A stretch of DNA of 64,000 bases from Bifidobacterium scaligerum (GTDB taxonomy: Bacteria; Actinomycetota; Actinomycetes; Actinomycetales; Bifidobacteriaceae), in the NCBI RefSeq assembly GCF_002802865.1, contig NZ_PGLQ01000006.1, positions 30,684-94,683 of the forward strand. Direction: 5' to 3'. A program made the translations under genes and the position numbers. The notes below the pieces were generated by a model, which had not been told where the DNA came from, made no database searches, and saw only the letters and a program-made list of their open reading frames with translations. Positions within the stretch are counted from its first letter, which is position 1; each line of letters starts with the position of its first letter. Below, in pieces: positions 25,454-34,203 of the stretch.

Positions 25454-27076
25454 TCACGCCAATGGCGAAGGCGTATTGACGTGGCGATGCCAGCGCGGAA
25501 TGGAAGAGACCAACTGTCGGGTGTAAGGATGCTGCGGATTGGCGAGTACCTGATCCGTTTCGCCCTGTTCCACAATGAGGCCATCATGGATGATGATGAC
25601 TTCGTCCGCGAGCATTCGGACGACCGCCAGATTATGCGAGATGAGCAGGTACGCCATGTCGTGCTCCACCTGAACTTTGTGCAGCAGATGCAGGATGTCG
25701 TTCTGCACGGAGACGTCCAGTGCGCTCGTAGGCTCATCCAGCACCATCAAGTCCGGTTTCATGGCCAGAGCCCGGGCGATGGCGACTCTCTGGCACTGCC
25801 CGCCGGACAAATCGCCAGGCTTTTGATCGAACACGGTGTTCGGCAGGGAGACATCGGCGATGAGATCATGTATCTGCGCACGTCGCGTCGCGCTGTCCTT
25901 ATTGCCGGATGCTGTCAGGGCCTCATCAAGCAGTCGCTGCACCGAGTACCGAGGATCGAGCGAAGCGTATGGATTCTGGTACACCATTTGAATCTTGCGT
26001 CGAATGGGTCGGCTGTCGCGCGTATTAAGCCCGGCGTACTTGGTGTTCTTGAACTGCACATATCCGCTGTCGGGTTTTTCGGTGCCGACGACTATTCGTG
26101 CAGTCGTGGTCTTCCCGGACCCCGATTCCCCCACTAACGCGAGCACTCGTCCGTCCGGAATATTGAACGATACGTCATCCAACGCGACATGGGGCGCACT
26201 GTGGTTCCCCGGGAACGCCTTCCTGACATGCTTGACCTCAAGCAGGGCTTCGTCGTCCGGGACATATGGATTGGACGACAACAGGCGTTCGCTGTCCATG
26301 CTGGGAACGGCGCGAATAAGCCGCTTGGAATACTCGTCCTGGGGATTATCCAGCAGTGCGGAGGTCTCGCCTTGCTCGACAATCGTCCCGTGATGCATGA
26401 TGACCATACGCTTGGATCGCTCGGCGGCCACAGCCAGATCGTGGGTGATCAATAGCATTGCGCTGCCGGTTTTGCTGATGAATCGATCCAAGCAGTCAAG
26501 GACCAGTCGTTGCACCGTGACGTCGAGCGCGCTGGTCGGTTCGTCCGCGATCAGTAGCTTGGGGCGCAATGCCATCACTATGGCGATCAGCACTCGCTGC
26601 AGCATGCCGCCGGAGAGTTGATGTGGATATTTCTCCAGCAGAGTCTCGGCGTGGGGCAGTCCGGCGTCGGTCAGCAGCCGTATCGCCTGCTGCTTTGCCT
26701 GAACCTTGGTGATGCGATTCCTGAGCCGCAATACGCCGATCAACTGTGCGCCGATTTTCCGGACCGGATTCAATGCGACGGCAGGGTCCTGCGGAATATA
26801 TCCGACATCCGAGCCAAGATATGCCGTGATTTCTTTCGGTGTGAAGTCCAGTACGTCGCGCCCTTGGAACAGCACGGTTCCGGTCACCGTGGTCGAATCG
26901 GGCAGTGTACGCAAGATGACGTGCGCCAGTGATGATTTGCCCGAGCCGGACTCTCCCACAACCGATACGGTCTGCCCCTGTTGAACGTCAAGCGAGATGC
27001 CTTGAAGCGCTTCAACCGGTTGCTGCGAGTCATGATAGGTGAGATGGAGATTGTCGATGTGCAACAGGGCTGTCAT
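25454..27076 (-). CDS. Oligopeptide ABC transporter ATPase, fused DppD-DppF type
   Basis: This 540-aa protein contains two complete ATPase domains. The first has GESGSGKSS, LSGGMLQR and LLIADEPTSALD; the second has GESGSGKTTTAR, LSGGQCQR and LMVLDEPTSALD. In many importers these are two separate proteins; here they are one chain. Both sites look catalytically intact. It starts 12 bp after the DppC-like gene. With the two permeases and the family 5 lipoprotein it completes a five-domain peptide importer. Confidence 0.95.
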   Translation of the reverse strand: MTALLHIDNLHLTYHDSQQPVEALQGISLDVQQGQTVSVVGESGSGKSSLAHVILRTLPDSTTVTGTVLFQGRDVLDFTPKEITAYLGSDVGYIPQDPAVALNPVRKIGAQLIGVLRLRNRITKVQAKQQAIRLLTDAGLPHAETLLEKYPHQLSGGMLQRVLIAIVMALRPKLLIADEPTSALDVTVQRLVLDCLDRFISKTGSAMLLITHDLAVAAERSKRMVIMHHGTIVEQGETSALLDNPQDEYSKRLIRAVPSMDSERLLSSNPYVPDDEALLEVKHVRKAFPGNHSAPHVALDDVSFNIPDGRVLALVGESGSGKTTTARIVVGTEKPDSGYVQFKNTKYAGLNTRDSRPIRRKIQMVYQNPYASLDPRYSVQRLLDEALTASGNKDSATRRAQIHDLIADVSLPNTVFDQKPGDLSGGQCQRVAIARALAMKPDLMVLDEPTSALDVSVQNDILHLLHKVQVEHDMAYLLISHNLAVVRMLADEVIIIHDGLIVEQGETDQVLANPQHPYTRQLVSSIPRWHRHVNTPSPLA

Positions 27077-27088
27077 GATTCACTTCCT

Positions 27089-28003
27089 TCAGTCGTTCCA
27101 AGCGTGCCCGAGGCGATTGGCCGACAGCACTACAGCGATAACCACAAGTCCGGGCAGCACAATCAGCCACCATCCCGAAACCAGATAATTTCGACCGTCC
27201 GCGATAATGGATCCCCATTCCGGAGCCGGCAGCGGATTGCCGTACCCCAGGAAGCTCAGCGAGGCGATTTGCAGGATGACGTTGCCGAAGGAAATCGAAG
27301 CCAATGCGAGAACCGCTGACAAGGCGTTAGGCAATACATGCGCGAACGCCACGTGAGCATGTCCGAGGCCCAATCCATATGAGGATTCGATGTATTTGCG
27401 AGACGCGATGCTCAATACGGAGGAACGCATCACTCGTGCGAATTCTCCGATTCCGCTGATACCGACGGCGATGGCCACCTTCGTCGTTCCGAATCCGAGC
27501 GCGGTAACCACCACTATGGAGAGCAGCAACGCCGGAATGGACAGCAGGATATCCACGACGCGCATGATGATGCTATCGACCACACTGCCGGACAGTCCGG
27601 CGATGAGTCCGAGCAGCGAGCCGACGACCAGAGCTATCGCAATGGCGAGGACTGCCGCGCGAACCGATTCTCCGGCACCATAAATCACGCGGGAAAGTAC
27701 ATCTCGCCCAAGCTGGTCGGTGCCGAACAGATGACGAGCGCTCGGCGCTGCCAATCGTTCGGCGGCGTCTCCTTGAATCGGATCGAATCGGGTGAAGAGA
27801 CTCGGTTTGATGGCCCATCCCAAGACCAGCAGCAGTACCGCGACGGCAATCGCCAAGGATGGCTGACGGAAGTTGCCGACGAATGCGGTCAGGATCCGCG
27901 AGCGCCGCGGGAGGGAGAGCGCGGCCGTTTCGGTGCGCTGCCCAGCTCGCTGCCCGACGCGTTGCACTTTCAACGGGATTGCGATGGTATCCGGTTGCTT
28001 CAT
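27089..28003 (-). CDS. Oligopeptide ABC transporter permease, DppC-like
   Basis: This 304-aa membrane subunit has an N-terminal cytoplasmic segment followed by about six helices and the domain FGTDQLGRDVLSRVIYGA typical of DppC/OppC. The start ATG at 28003-28001 overlaps the stop of the upstream permease as ATGA, giving translational coupling. The frame is open further upstream, but that part is antisense-like sequence inside the upstream gene and is rejected. Confidence 0.94.
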   Translation of the reverse strand: MKQPDTIAIPLKVQRVGQRAGQRTETAALSLPRRSRILTAFVGNFRQPSLAIAVAVLLLVLGWAIKPSLFTRFDPIQGDAAERLAAPSARHLFGTDQLGRDVLSRVIYGAGESVRAAVLAIAIALVVGSLLGLIAGLSGSVVDSIIMRVVDILLSIPALLLSIVVVTALGFGTTKVAIAVGISGIGEFARVMRSSVLSIASRKYIESSYGLGLGHAHVAFAHVLPNALSAVLALASISFGNVILQIASLSFLGYGNPLPAPEWGSIIADGRNYLVSGWWLIVLPGLVVIAVVLSANRLGHAWND

Positions 28004-29013
28004 TTTCTGCCCCTTCGCGAGCTGTTGCGGATGCGAGGATCGATAAGCGGATAGAGCAGGTCCACCACGAGGTTGACTCCGGCATATACGGCGGCGGTGA
28101 AAATAACCACGCCCTGTACCACAGCCATGTCCTGCGAGGTGACTGCCACCTGCGTGATTCGTCCGATGCCATTGCGAGAAAACACGGTTTCCACCACTAC
28201 GGTGCCTGCCAGCAGCTCGCCGATATGAGTGGCGATCACTGTCATTACCGAGATGGAGGCGTTCGGCAACGCTTGCTGGAAGAGTGCCGCCAAACGTCCG
28301 TATCCGACGGTTCGCACCGTCTGCATATACGGCGAATGCCACTCTTTATCCAGACTGTTGGTGAGCACCTGGGCGATCAGGGAGCCGGTTCTCAACGACA
28401 AGGTCGCGGCCGGCAGAATCATCGCGGCGAAACTGCCATCGCCTACTCCGGGGAAAATATGCAGGGAGAACGAGAACAGCCATAGGAGGATAAGGCCGAT
28501 CCAAAATCCGGGGATGGAAGAGCCTATGGCCGGCAGCGCCCAGCATGCCCGTCGTACCGTTGCAAAACGGGAGACTATCGCCAAAGTGGAGACCACAAAC
28601 GCCAGAGTGAGTGCAATAAGCAACGCCAGCAGAGTAAGTCCGAGGGTCTGCGGCAAAGCATTGCCGATAAGTTGCGACACCGGCATTCCGGTTGCGACGG
28701 AGATGCCTAAATCGCCGTGAAGAATGCCGGTGAGTTGCTTGACATATTGTGTCAGCAGCGGCTGATCAAGACCGTAGTAGTGCTCCAATTGCTCGTATTG
28801 GGCTTGAGATATGTAACTTGACGTCTGCAGCTTTTGCGTAGCCGCGTTGCCGGGCAGCGCATACAACAACAAAAAGCTCAACGTAAACGCAGCCCAGACC
28901 ACAAACAGTGCTTGCAGCAGCCGCTGGACGACGTATCGGGCCGTGCCCCCTCTTGCGGCGGCAATAGCTTTGGGGCTTTTGAGAGAAAGTGCCCCCGAGA
29001 TATAGCCAGTCAT
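28000..29013 (-). CDS. Oligopeptide ABC transporter permease, DppB-like
   Basis: This 337-aa membrane subunit has a short basic N-terminus and then VVQRLLQALFVVWAAFTLSF, the first helix of DppB/OppB proteins. It also has YGLDQPLLTQYVKQL and the coupling loop region RTVGYGRLAALFQQALPNA. It is the first gene of the minus-strand cluster that runs through the LanC-like gene to the EamA transporter. The ATG at 29013 follows AGAAAAGG. Its promoter should lie in 29014-29386. Confidence 0.93.
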   Translation of the reverse strand: MTGYISGALSLKSPKAIAAARGGTARYVVQRLLQALFVVWAAFTLSFLLLYALPGNAATQKLQTSSYISQAQYEQLEHYYGLDQPLLTQYVKQLTGILHGDLGISVATGMPVSQLIGNALPQTLGLTLLALLIALTLAFVVSTLAIVSRFATVRRACWALPAIGSSIPGFWIGLILLWLFSFSLHIFPGVGDGSFAAMILPAATLSLRTGSLIAQVLTNSLDKEWHSPYMQTVRTVGYGRLAALFQQALPNASISVMTVIATHIGELLAGTVVVETVFSRNGIGRITQVAVTSQDMAVVQGVVIFTAAVYAGVNLVVDLLYPLIDPRIRNSSRRGRK

Positions 29014-29047
29014 ACATGCCTTTTCTGAACGATTGGGTTGGGCTTTT

Positions 29048-29091
29048 GCTGATTTGTTGTTGATTTGCCGTTGATCCGTCGCTGATTCGTC
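29048..29091. repeat. Four degenerate 11-bp tandem repeats in the cluster leader
   Basis: GCTGATTTGTT, GTTGATTTGCC, GTTGATCCGTC and GCTGATTCGTC follow without gaps. The 11-bp period is close to one helical turn, so the copies would present the same face to a DNA-binding protein. Confidence 0.75.
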
Positions 29092-29173
29092 GAGAAGAAC
29101 GGCTGCTTATGGCGTCTGCGTGCCATAGCTGGATACAAGTCCCCCAGTGCTTGATGTGTTGAATTTCCCCCTG

Positions 29174-29202
29174 CGAGGTTCTTGCCCAACCAATGAACCT
29201 CG
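29174..29202. promoter_or_regulatory. Inverted repeat CGAGGTTC/GAACCTCG, possible operator of the peptide/LanC cluster
   Basis: The 8-bp arms at 29174-29181 and 29195-29202 are perfect complements with a 13-nt spacer that itself contains TTG and CAA next to the arms. It lies 160 bp upstream of the first gene of the cluster, where a regulator could act. Confidence 0.5.
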
Positions 29203-29386
29203 ATGAGTCTCAATATATATGGTGAGTGCCGGTCAAATCGCGGCTCAGATATATTGATTGCTTATGGCTTGCTAGTTATCGGCGGAGAATCACTGTTCGG
29301 CCGCACGATGGCTGTGGCGTGGCCCGGGCTCGACGACAAATCCGTATCGGGCGGCCCCGGCTGTGCAAGTGGGGGCTCAGGGACGA

Positions 29387-30433
29387 TTATCGGGTGAACA
29401 AACTGCCCGGGAAGCCTTCAGATTGCGCGGCGGTGCGATCGGCGTTGAGTATTGCGCAGTTGAAATCGAAGTAGTGGCTTAGGCGGCTGGCCGGTGTGGT
29501 GAACAATGCGGTCGCCAATCCGTCGGCGACCGCGGCGGGGTGTGCGGATGATGCGGCGTCAACGGCAACCCATGTGGCGGCTACGTCGTCGACCGGCAAT
29601 CCGTCGATGGCGTTGAGCAGATGGTGAAGCTGATGTCCGGCGGCTTCGCCCCAATGGCGACGGCTGGGGGCGCTCGCGCACAAAGCGCCGTGCCGCAGTT
29701 TGGCAGTGCCGACCGCCCGGCTTGTATCGGACGGGTCTTCTAGTGCAATCGTGAGCGGTTCGGCGATATGCACCAGTAGATCCCCGCCCGCGTCAATGAC
29801 ATAGTTGAGATTGCTGCGCTGACCTGCTCCCGGTGTTGTGGCTGTCTGCCGGCGTTCTGGGGGCGGCGGAACTTCGCTGTCGCGATCGTCGGCCAAGAGT
29901 CCGGCGATCATATCCACCAAGTACCCCTTGCCGCATGAACCGAAGTCAAGCGCGACCGTGCGGTGCGTGACCAGCGTCGTGCCGTTTCGAGCCACGTCAT
30001 TACTCCACGTCGCTCGGCCGTGAAGCGCCCCCAGATGCCACTCGCGTTGTGCCTTCGTGCGGATTGCGTCGCCGAAAGCGTCGGGCGCGACGACGAACGA
30101 ATACGACGCGTCGTATCCCAGTCGAATCAAATCCTCGCCTACGCACGGGTCGATTGCGCCGCCGGTTGCCGTGAACAGTCGGTCGTACAGATTGAACAGG
30201 TCGGCGCACCAATCAGGGAAAACGAACGTGCCGCCGTGCTGGGCGGTGCGCATCCGGGCGACCGTCGAATCCTCTCTGAACCGAGACAGCACCGACTCAT
30301 ATCGTTCGATGAACGAGCCGATTCGCCCGCGGGCCGCTTCGCTCAGGGGGTGCTCGGTGTGAATCAGCAGCCCCGTGCCCAGCGCGTGTGGGAATGCGGC
30401 GACATGGGGGAGCTGTTCGGCGAGAGTGGTCAT
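29387..30433 (-). CDS. apbE: FAD:protein FMN transferase (ApbE family)
   Basis: This 348-aa protein has the ApbE motifs: GGAIDPCVG (about 91), DFGSCGKGYLVD (163-174) and DAGGD (214-218), with the Mg-binding Asp region in the C-terminal half (AVDAASS). ApbE attaches FMN to Thr or Ser of target flavoproteins. No signal peptide or lipobox is seen, unlike many ApbE proteins, so it may act in the cytosol. No obvious flavinylation target is encoded in the window. It is divergent from the GPH symporter (136-bp gap) and lies 373 bp upstream of the peptide/LanC cluster on the same strand, so it could be related to that cluster; this is weak inference. Confidence 0.9.
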   Translation of the reverse strand: MTTLAEQLPHVAAFPHALGTGLLIHTEHPLSEAARGRIGSFIERYESVLSRFREDSTVARMRTAQHGGTFVFPDWCADLFNLYDRLFTATGGAIDPCVGEDLIRLGYDASYSFVVAPDAFGDAIRTKAQREWHLGALHGRATWSNDVARNGTTLVTHRTVALDFGSCGKGYLVDMIAGLLADDRDSEVPPPPERRQTATTPGAGQRSNLNYVIDAGGDLLVHIAEPLTIALEDPSDTSRAVGTAKLRHGALCASAPSRRHWGEAAGHQLHHLLNAIDGLPVDDVAATWVAVDAASSAHPAAVADGLATALFTTPASRLSHYFDFNCAILNADRTAAQSEGFPGSLFTR

Positions 30434-30536
30434 GTGATCATCTTATTCCGACGGGTTTGGTGCCGTTGCGCGTGCGCAGCGTGCCTCTGGAGACATTCGG
30501 GGTGAGAATCGTATGCGGAAGAGGGTGGTACACTGA

Positions 30537-30555
30537 TGTTGACACAGCGTCAACA
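30537..30555. promoter_or_regulatory. Palindrome TGTTGAC-acagc-GTCAACA before the GPH symporter gene
   Basis: The 7-bp arms (30537-30543 and 30549-30555) are perfect and end 2 nt before the AAGGAGG ribosome site. As DNA it could be a repressor operator; as RNA it could form a small hairpin next to the ribosome site. Confidence 0.55.
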
Positions 30556-30568
30556 AGGAGGTTTGACC

Positions 30569-32023
30569 ATGAGTGGTTCTGCTCGAATTTCCGATACCGA
30601 TACGAATGGCATGACCGGTGCGTCCGGTGTGTCCGGTGCGTCCGGCGTTGCGGGGAAGTCAGCCATCAAAGATCTGCCGACTGCCAAAGTATGGGCGTTT
30701 GCAGTCGGCCAGTTCGGCTGGGCGCTGCTGTCCGGCATCATCTCCAACTGGCTGGTGTACTTCTACCAACCCGACCAAGAGACCATCTCCCAAGGTCAAA
30801 CCGTGTTCGTGCCGCAGGGGTTGGTGGTGCTTGGCATCGTGACCGTGGTGGGCGGCATCACCGCATTCGCTCGTTTCTTTGACGCCTTCGTGGACCCGGC
30901 CGTGGCCTCCCTCTCCGACCGATGCGACGCGAAGGAAGGCCGGCGTATGCCGTTCCTCAAGTTCGCGGCTGCGCCGCTTGCCATCGTCACCGTGTTGGTG
31001 TTCTGGAGTCCGATCAACGGTACGAGTTGGATCAACGGCGCGTTCCTGTTCGTGACCGTCATCGGATATTACATCGCCCTCACGTTCTACTGCACACCCT
31101 ACAATGCGTTGATCGCCGAGCTCGGGCATGGCTCCAAACAGCAGCTCACCATCTCCACCGCCATCTCCTTCACGTGGGTGTTCGGCACGGCGATCGCTTA
31201 CGTGGCACCGGTGATTTGGGGTGCATTCGTGCCGGTGACGGGCCGCGTCACCGCCATCCGCGTGACCTTCACCATCATGGCCGCCGTGGCGTTCATCTGC
31301 ATGCTCGTGCCGCCGCTGGCCATTCGCGAGAAGGAATACGTCAATTCGCAGCCGACTTCGGAATCCACCATCGAATCGTTGAAGCAGACGTTCAGCGACG
31401 GCGAATTCCGTAAATTCGTGTGCTCCGACGTGGTCTACTGGGTGGCCATCACCACTTTCCAGACCGGTTTGCCATTCTTTGTCACGAGCTTGTTGAAGCT
31501 GCCTGAAACCACTACGACCATCTATTTCGTGCTGATGACCGGCGTTTCCGTGCTCTTCTACATGCCGGTGAACATTCTTGCCAACCGCGTGGGCAAGAAA
31601 AGGTTGCTGTTGGTGGCGTTCGTGATCTTCACATGCGCGTTCGCATTCGCCGGCGCGCTTGGTTCGGAGGCGTTGAGTTTCCTGCCGGCGATGGCGCAGG
31701 GCCTGATTCTTTCGGTGGTCGGCGCGATTCCTATGGCCGCTTTCGGCATTCTGCCGCAGGCGATTGTGGCGAACATCGCCGATGCCAGCTCGCGCGTGAC
31801 CGGCCAGGATCGTCAAGGCATGTTCTACGCGGCCCGCACCTTCGCAATGAAAATGGGGCAGTCCGTGGCGATGCTGCTGTTCACCGGCGTCTCCACCATC
31901 GGCATGGCGTCCGGCGCGGGCTACCGAATCGCGGCCGTATGCGCTGCGGTGCTGTGCGGTTTGGGCGGCATCGTATTCGCGTCGTACAACGAGAAGAAAG
32001 TGCTTGACGTGCTGGAGGCATGA
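30569..32023 (+). CDS. GPH-family sugar:cation symporter (MFS)
   Basis: This 484-aa protein has a Gly/Ser-rich N-terminus (including a GASGVSGASGV repeat) and then about twelve membrane helices. It matches the glycoside-pentoside-hexuronide family: ARFFDAFVDPAVASLSDRCD is the conserved loop after helix 2, and the region around YCTPYNALIAELG fits helix 5. It should import a glycoside with H+ or Na+. ATG 30569 follows AAGGAGG at 7 nt; an in-frame upstream TTG lacks a ribosome site. No glycosidase gene is adjacent, so the substrate is open. Confidence 0.92.
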   Translation: MSGSARISDTDTNGMTGASGVSGASGVAGKSAIKDLPTAKVWAFAVGQFGWALLSGIISNWLVYFYQPDQETISQGQTVFVPQGLVVLGIVTVVGGITAFARFFDAFVDPAVASLSDRCDAKEGRRMPFLKFAAAPLAIVTVLVFWSPINGTSWINGAFLFVTVIGYYIALTFYCTPYNALIAELGHGSKQQLTISTAISFTWVFGTAIAYVAPVIWGAFVPVTGRVTAIRVTFTIMAAVAFICMLVPPLAIREKEYVNSQPTSESTIESLKQTFSDGEFRKFVCSDVVYWVAITTFQTGLPFFVTSLLKLPETTTTIYFVLMTGVSVLFYMPVNILANRVGKKRLLLVAFVIFTCAFAFAGALGSEALSFLPAMAQGLILSVVGAIPMAAFGILPQAIVANIADASSRVTGQDRQGMFYAARTFAMKMGQSVAMLLFTGVSTIGMASGAGYRIAAVCAAVLCGLGGIVFASYNEKKVLDVLEA

Positions 32024-32121
32024 GCTTTGCCTTGGCGACACTTCTTTGCGTCAAATTGCGTTTGGCTACACCCCGTATTATATTTATGCGAGTTGCCCTG
32101 CGGAGCAAGGCAACATTCCAA

Positions 32122-32194
32122 GGGGCTGTAGCTCAGTTGGTAGAGCGCTTCGTTCGCATCGAAGAGGTCGCGGTTTCGACTACCGTCAGCTCCA
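32122..32194 (+). tRNA. tRNA-Ala (anticodon CGC)
   Basis: The cloverleaf is complete: acceptor GGGGCTG/CAGCTCC, D arm GCTC-AGTTGGTA-GAGC, anticodon stem CTTCG/CGAAG with loop TTCGCAT (anticodon CGC), and T arm GCGGT-TTCGACT-ACCGT. The acceptor has the G3:U70 pair that marks alanine tRNA. The CCA end is not encoded. Confidence 0.97.
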
Positions 32195-32469
32195 CTTGGG
32201 TCGCTTGCATTCATTCCACCGCGAGCGGCCCATTTTCTTTTTCTCGCGGACGAGCTTGATGCACTTGCAATCATTCTTTGAACATGAGTCGGGAGAGCCC
32301 CTCATCTCGGATTCTTGACTCTTAACCCCGAATACGTTTCGGACAACGTCGAGTTCCTGGGGCTGTCGGCTTGTTGTCTGTTCCTATAGCCCTATAACCC
32401 TGAAAGCTGCGGGAAACCCGCCGGAAAGACGTTAGCACGCCATCAAGGAAAGCCGAGTAACTCCGTGGG
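32195..32469. other. 275-bp gap between tRNA-Ala and rsmI
   Basis: CCGCGAG (32219-32225) and CTCGCGG (32243-32249) form a 7-bp stem around a T-rich loop and may help end the tRNA transcript. TATAAC near 32392 could be the -10 element of rsmI. Nothing else is seen. Confidence 0.45.
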
Positions 32470-33555
32470 ATGGGTGATACTGGAGATATGACAAGCGCAG
32501 AGAACATGGCAGACAACGCGGATGAAACCGTGTCTGAGACCGGGCGGCCTGAATTGACGAGTGCGATGGTTTATGGCGGGCAAGCTATCGATGCCGGTGC
32601 GACCGAAGCGGCCGAGCCGCTCAGCCAGCCGGCAGGAGCAAGCACCCCTGACGCACCCACAACTACGGTAACCATCCCAGCGGGAACCGTAGTGCTTGCC
32701 GCCACACCAATCGGCAATGTCGGCGACGCCTCCGACCGGCTCAAAGCCTTGCTCGCCCAAGCGGATATCGTCGCCGCCGAAGACACCCGCCGTCTCTACG
32801 ACCTCGCCCGTCGCCTCGGCGTCTACGTGCATGGCCGCGTGGTGGCGTATCACGATCACAACGAGCGCAGCAAGGCCGACGGTCTGCTTGATCAGGTGGA
32901 AACCGGTGCCACGGTGCTGGTGGTTTCGGATGCCGGCATGCCAACCATTAACGACCCCGGTCTGGCCATCGTGCGTCGCGCCATCGAACGAGGACTGCCC
33001 GTCACCTGTGCGCCCGGCCCCTCGGCGGTACTCGATGCCCTCGCGCTTTCCGGCTTGCCTACCGACCGTTTCTGCTATGAGGGATTCCTGCCGCGCAAAC
33101 ATTCCGAGCGTGTGCAGTATCTGCGCACGCTGCTGGGGGAGCGCCGCACCATCGTCTTTTACGAGACCCCCCACCGCATCGCCGATTCGATGGATGATCT
33201 GTTGGACGCCTTCGGTCCTGCTCGTCCGATGGCGCTATGCCGTGAATTGACCAAGGATTATGAGGAGATCCGTCGAGGGCCGATCGCTGATATTCGTCAG
33301 AGCGTGATCGACAATCCACCTCGCGGTGAGATGGTGCTGGTGATTGGCGGTGCCACGGATGAAGAAGCTGAAGCCGCAGCGCCTAGCAGTCTGAGCGTGG
33401 AGGATATGGCCGTGCTTGCCATCGACCGGGCGCTGGAAGACGGCGTGCGTATCAAGGACGCCATCGCCCAAGTGGTGCAAGAGCATCCGTTGGCCGACGG
33501 TTCGTTGGCCAACCGCAAGCAGGTCTATCAGGCTGTGCTGGATATCAGGGGTTAG
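32470..33555 (+). CDS. rsmI: 16S rRNA (cytidine1402-2'-O)-methyltransferase
   Basis: This protein of up to 361 aa matches RsmI throughout: VVLAATPIGNVGDASDRL, AAEDTRRLYDL, YHDHNE, VVSDAGMPTINDPG, PGPSAVLDALALSGLPTDRF, FYEGFLPRK-like FCYEGFLPRK, IVFYETPHRI and LCRELTKDYEEI. It methylates the 2'-OH of C1402 in 16S rRNA using SAM. The first 70 residues are an acidic, low-complexity extension not found in most RsmI. The start is uncertain (ATG 32470, 32488 or 32506; none has a good ribosome site). It lies upstream of metG, with two convergent minus-strand genes between. Confidence 0.94.
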   Translation: MGDTGDMTSAENMADNADETVSETGRPELTSAMVYGGQAIDAGATEAAEPLSQPAGASTPDAPTTTVTIPAGTVVLAATPIGNVGDASDRLKALLAQADIVAAEDTRRLYDLARRLGVYVHGRVVAYHDHNERSKADGLLDQVETGATVLVVSDAGMPTINDPGLAIVRRAIERGLPVTCAPGPSAVLDALALSGLPTDRFCYEGFLPRKHSERVQYLRTLLGERRTIVFYETPHRIADSMDDLLDAFGPARPMALCRELTKDYEEIRRGPIADIRQSVIDNPPRGEMVLVIGGATDEEAEAAAPSSLSVEDMAVLAIDRALEDGVRIKDAIAQVVQEHPLADGSLANRKQVYQAVLDIRG

Positions 33556-33668
33556 GCGAGGCCGGGTCCGAGAGGTGAATGGAGAAGACTGTACGGCAGT
33601 CGATTGCAGGTCGTGCATTTTCGGCTGCCGTTTGCTTGTGTGTTGTCAGCCGTCCGTTGCTCGGTCCC

Positions 33669-33899
33669 TCACTCCTGTTCCAAGGATTCCAGCAGAATTT
33701 CCAGCGAGTGCCTGACGCCGGGACCGCCGGCTTGTGAGACGTATTCGAGCAGCGCCGCACCCGCCTTAGGATTGGCCACCAGCCATCGCCGTAATTCGGG
33801 AACATGCTGGGCGATATGCCAGAGTACGTCTTCGCCGGTGTCTGGCGAACATGCCACGGCCGGTGTCAAAACCAACGGTGGTTCCGGCGGTGCCGTCAT
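33669..33899 (-). CDS. Short leucine-rich-repeat-variant-like protein or gene remnant
   Basis: This 76-aa frame reads DVLWHIAQHVPELRRWLVAN and NPKAGAALLEYV, a pattern like one repeat of the variant leucine-rich repeats common in bifidobacterial proteins. Its ATG overlaps the stop of another short frame (33896-34003, beginning MQGIAPTIVWQG) as ATGA. The two could be coupled genes or pieces of one frameshifted gene. Upstream, three frames are open but none looks convincing. Treat as uncertain. Confidence 0.45.
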   Translation of the reverse strand: MTAPPEPPLVLTPAVACSPDTGEDVLWHIAQHVPELRRWLVANPKAGAALLEYVSQAGGPGVRHSLEILLESLEQE

Positions 33900-34203
33900 A
33901 TCGTTGATATACCGCTGGTCGGCAGTATGGGCGGCGGCGTGACGGGGTAGCCGCTGCTGTTGCCGGAGCCTTGCCAGACGATGGTCGGCGCGATGCCTTG
34001 CATGGCACCGATGTCTCGCGCGGCGCGGCGGTGCGCCGTCGATTGTTGTGTGCCATGCCGTCACGCGTGGTTTTACCATACACAGTCCTAATATGTTCGG
34101 TTCGAATGCGTGCTGTTCTGCCATGTGATGCCTCTTTCGCCGGCGTGATTTGCGTTTTCCCGCTCTCAGCTGTTCACTGTTGAAAACTGTTGCGGGCAAT
34201 CTC
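33900..34203. other. 304-bp stretch, possible degraded 5' part of the repeat-variant gene
   Basis: A minus-strand ATG at about 34121 (MAEQHAFEPN) is in frame with the 76-aa frame, but the intervening translation is His/Arg-rich and looks out of phase, while a different frame (MQGIAPTIVWQG onward) looks protein-like. This suggests an ancestral coding region with frameshifts. Confidence 0.4.

Larger units (their letters stand above)
29014..29386. other. Leader and promoter region of the peptide/LanC cluster
   Basis: No gene is seen. The region holds the 11-bp repeat array at 29048-29091, the inverted repeat at 29174-29202 and an AT-rich stretch (29210-29220) that could supply a minus-strand -10 element. 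No -35 box with correct spacing was convincing. Confidence 0.6.

Noticed and set aside
28004..28342. N-terminal extension of the DppC-like permease
   Set aside because: It lies inside the DppB-like gene in another frame; the ATGA overlap at 28003 is a better start.
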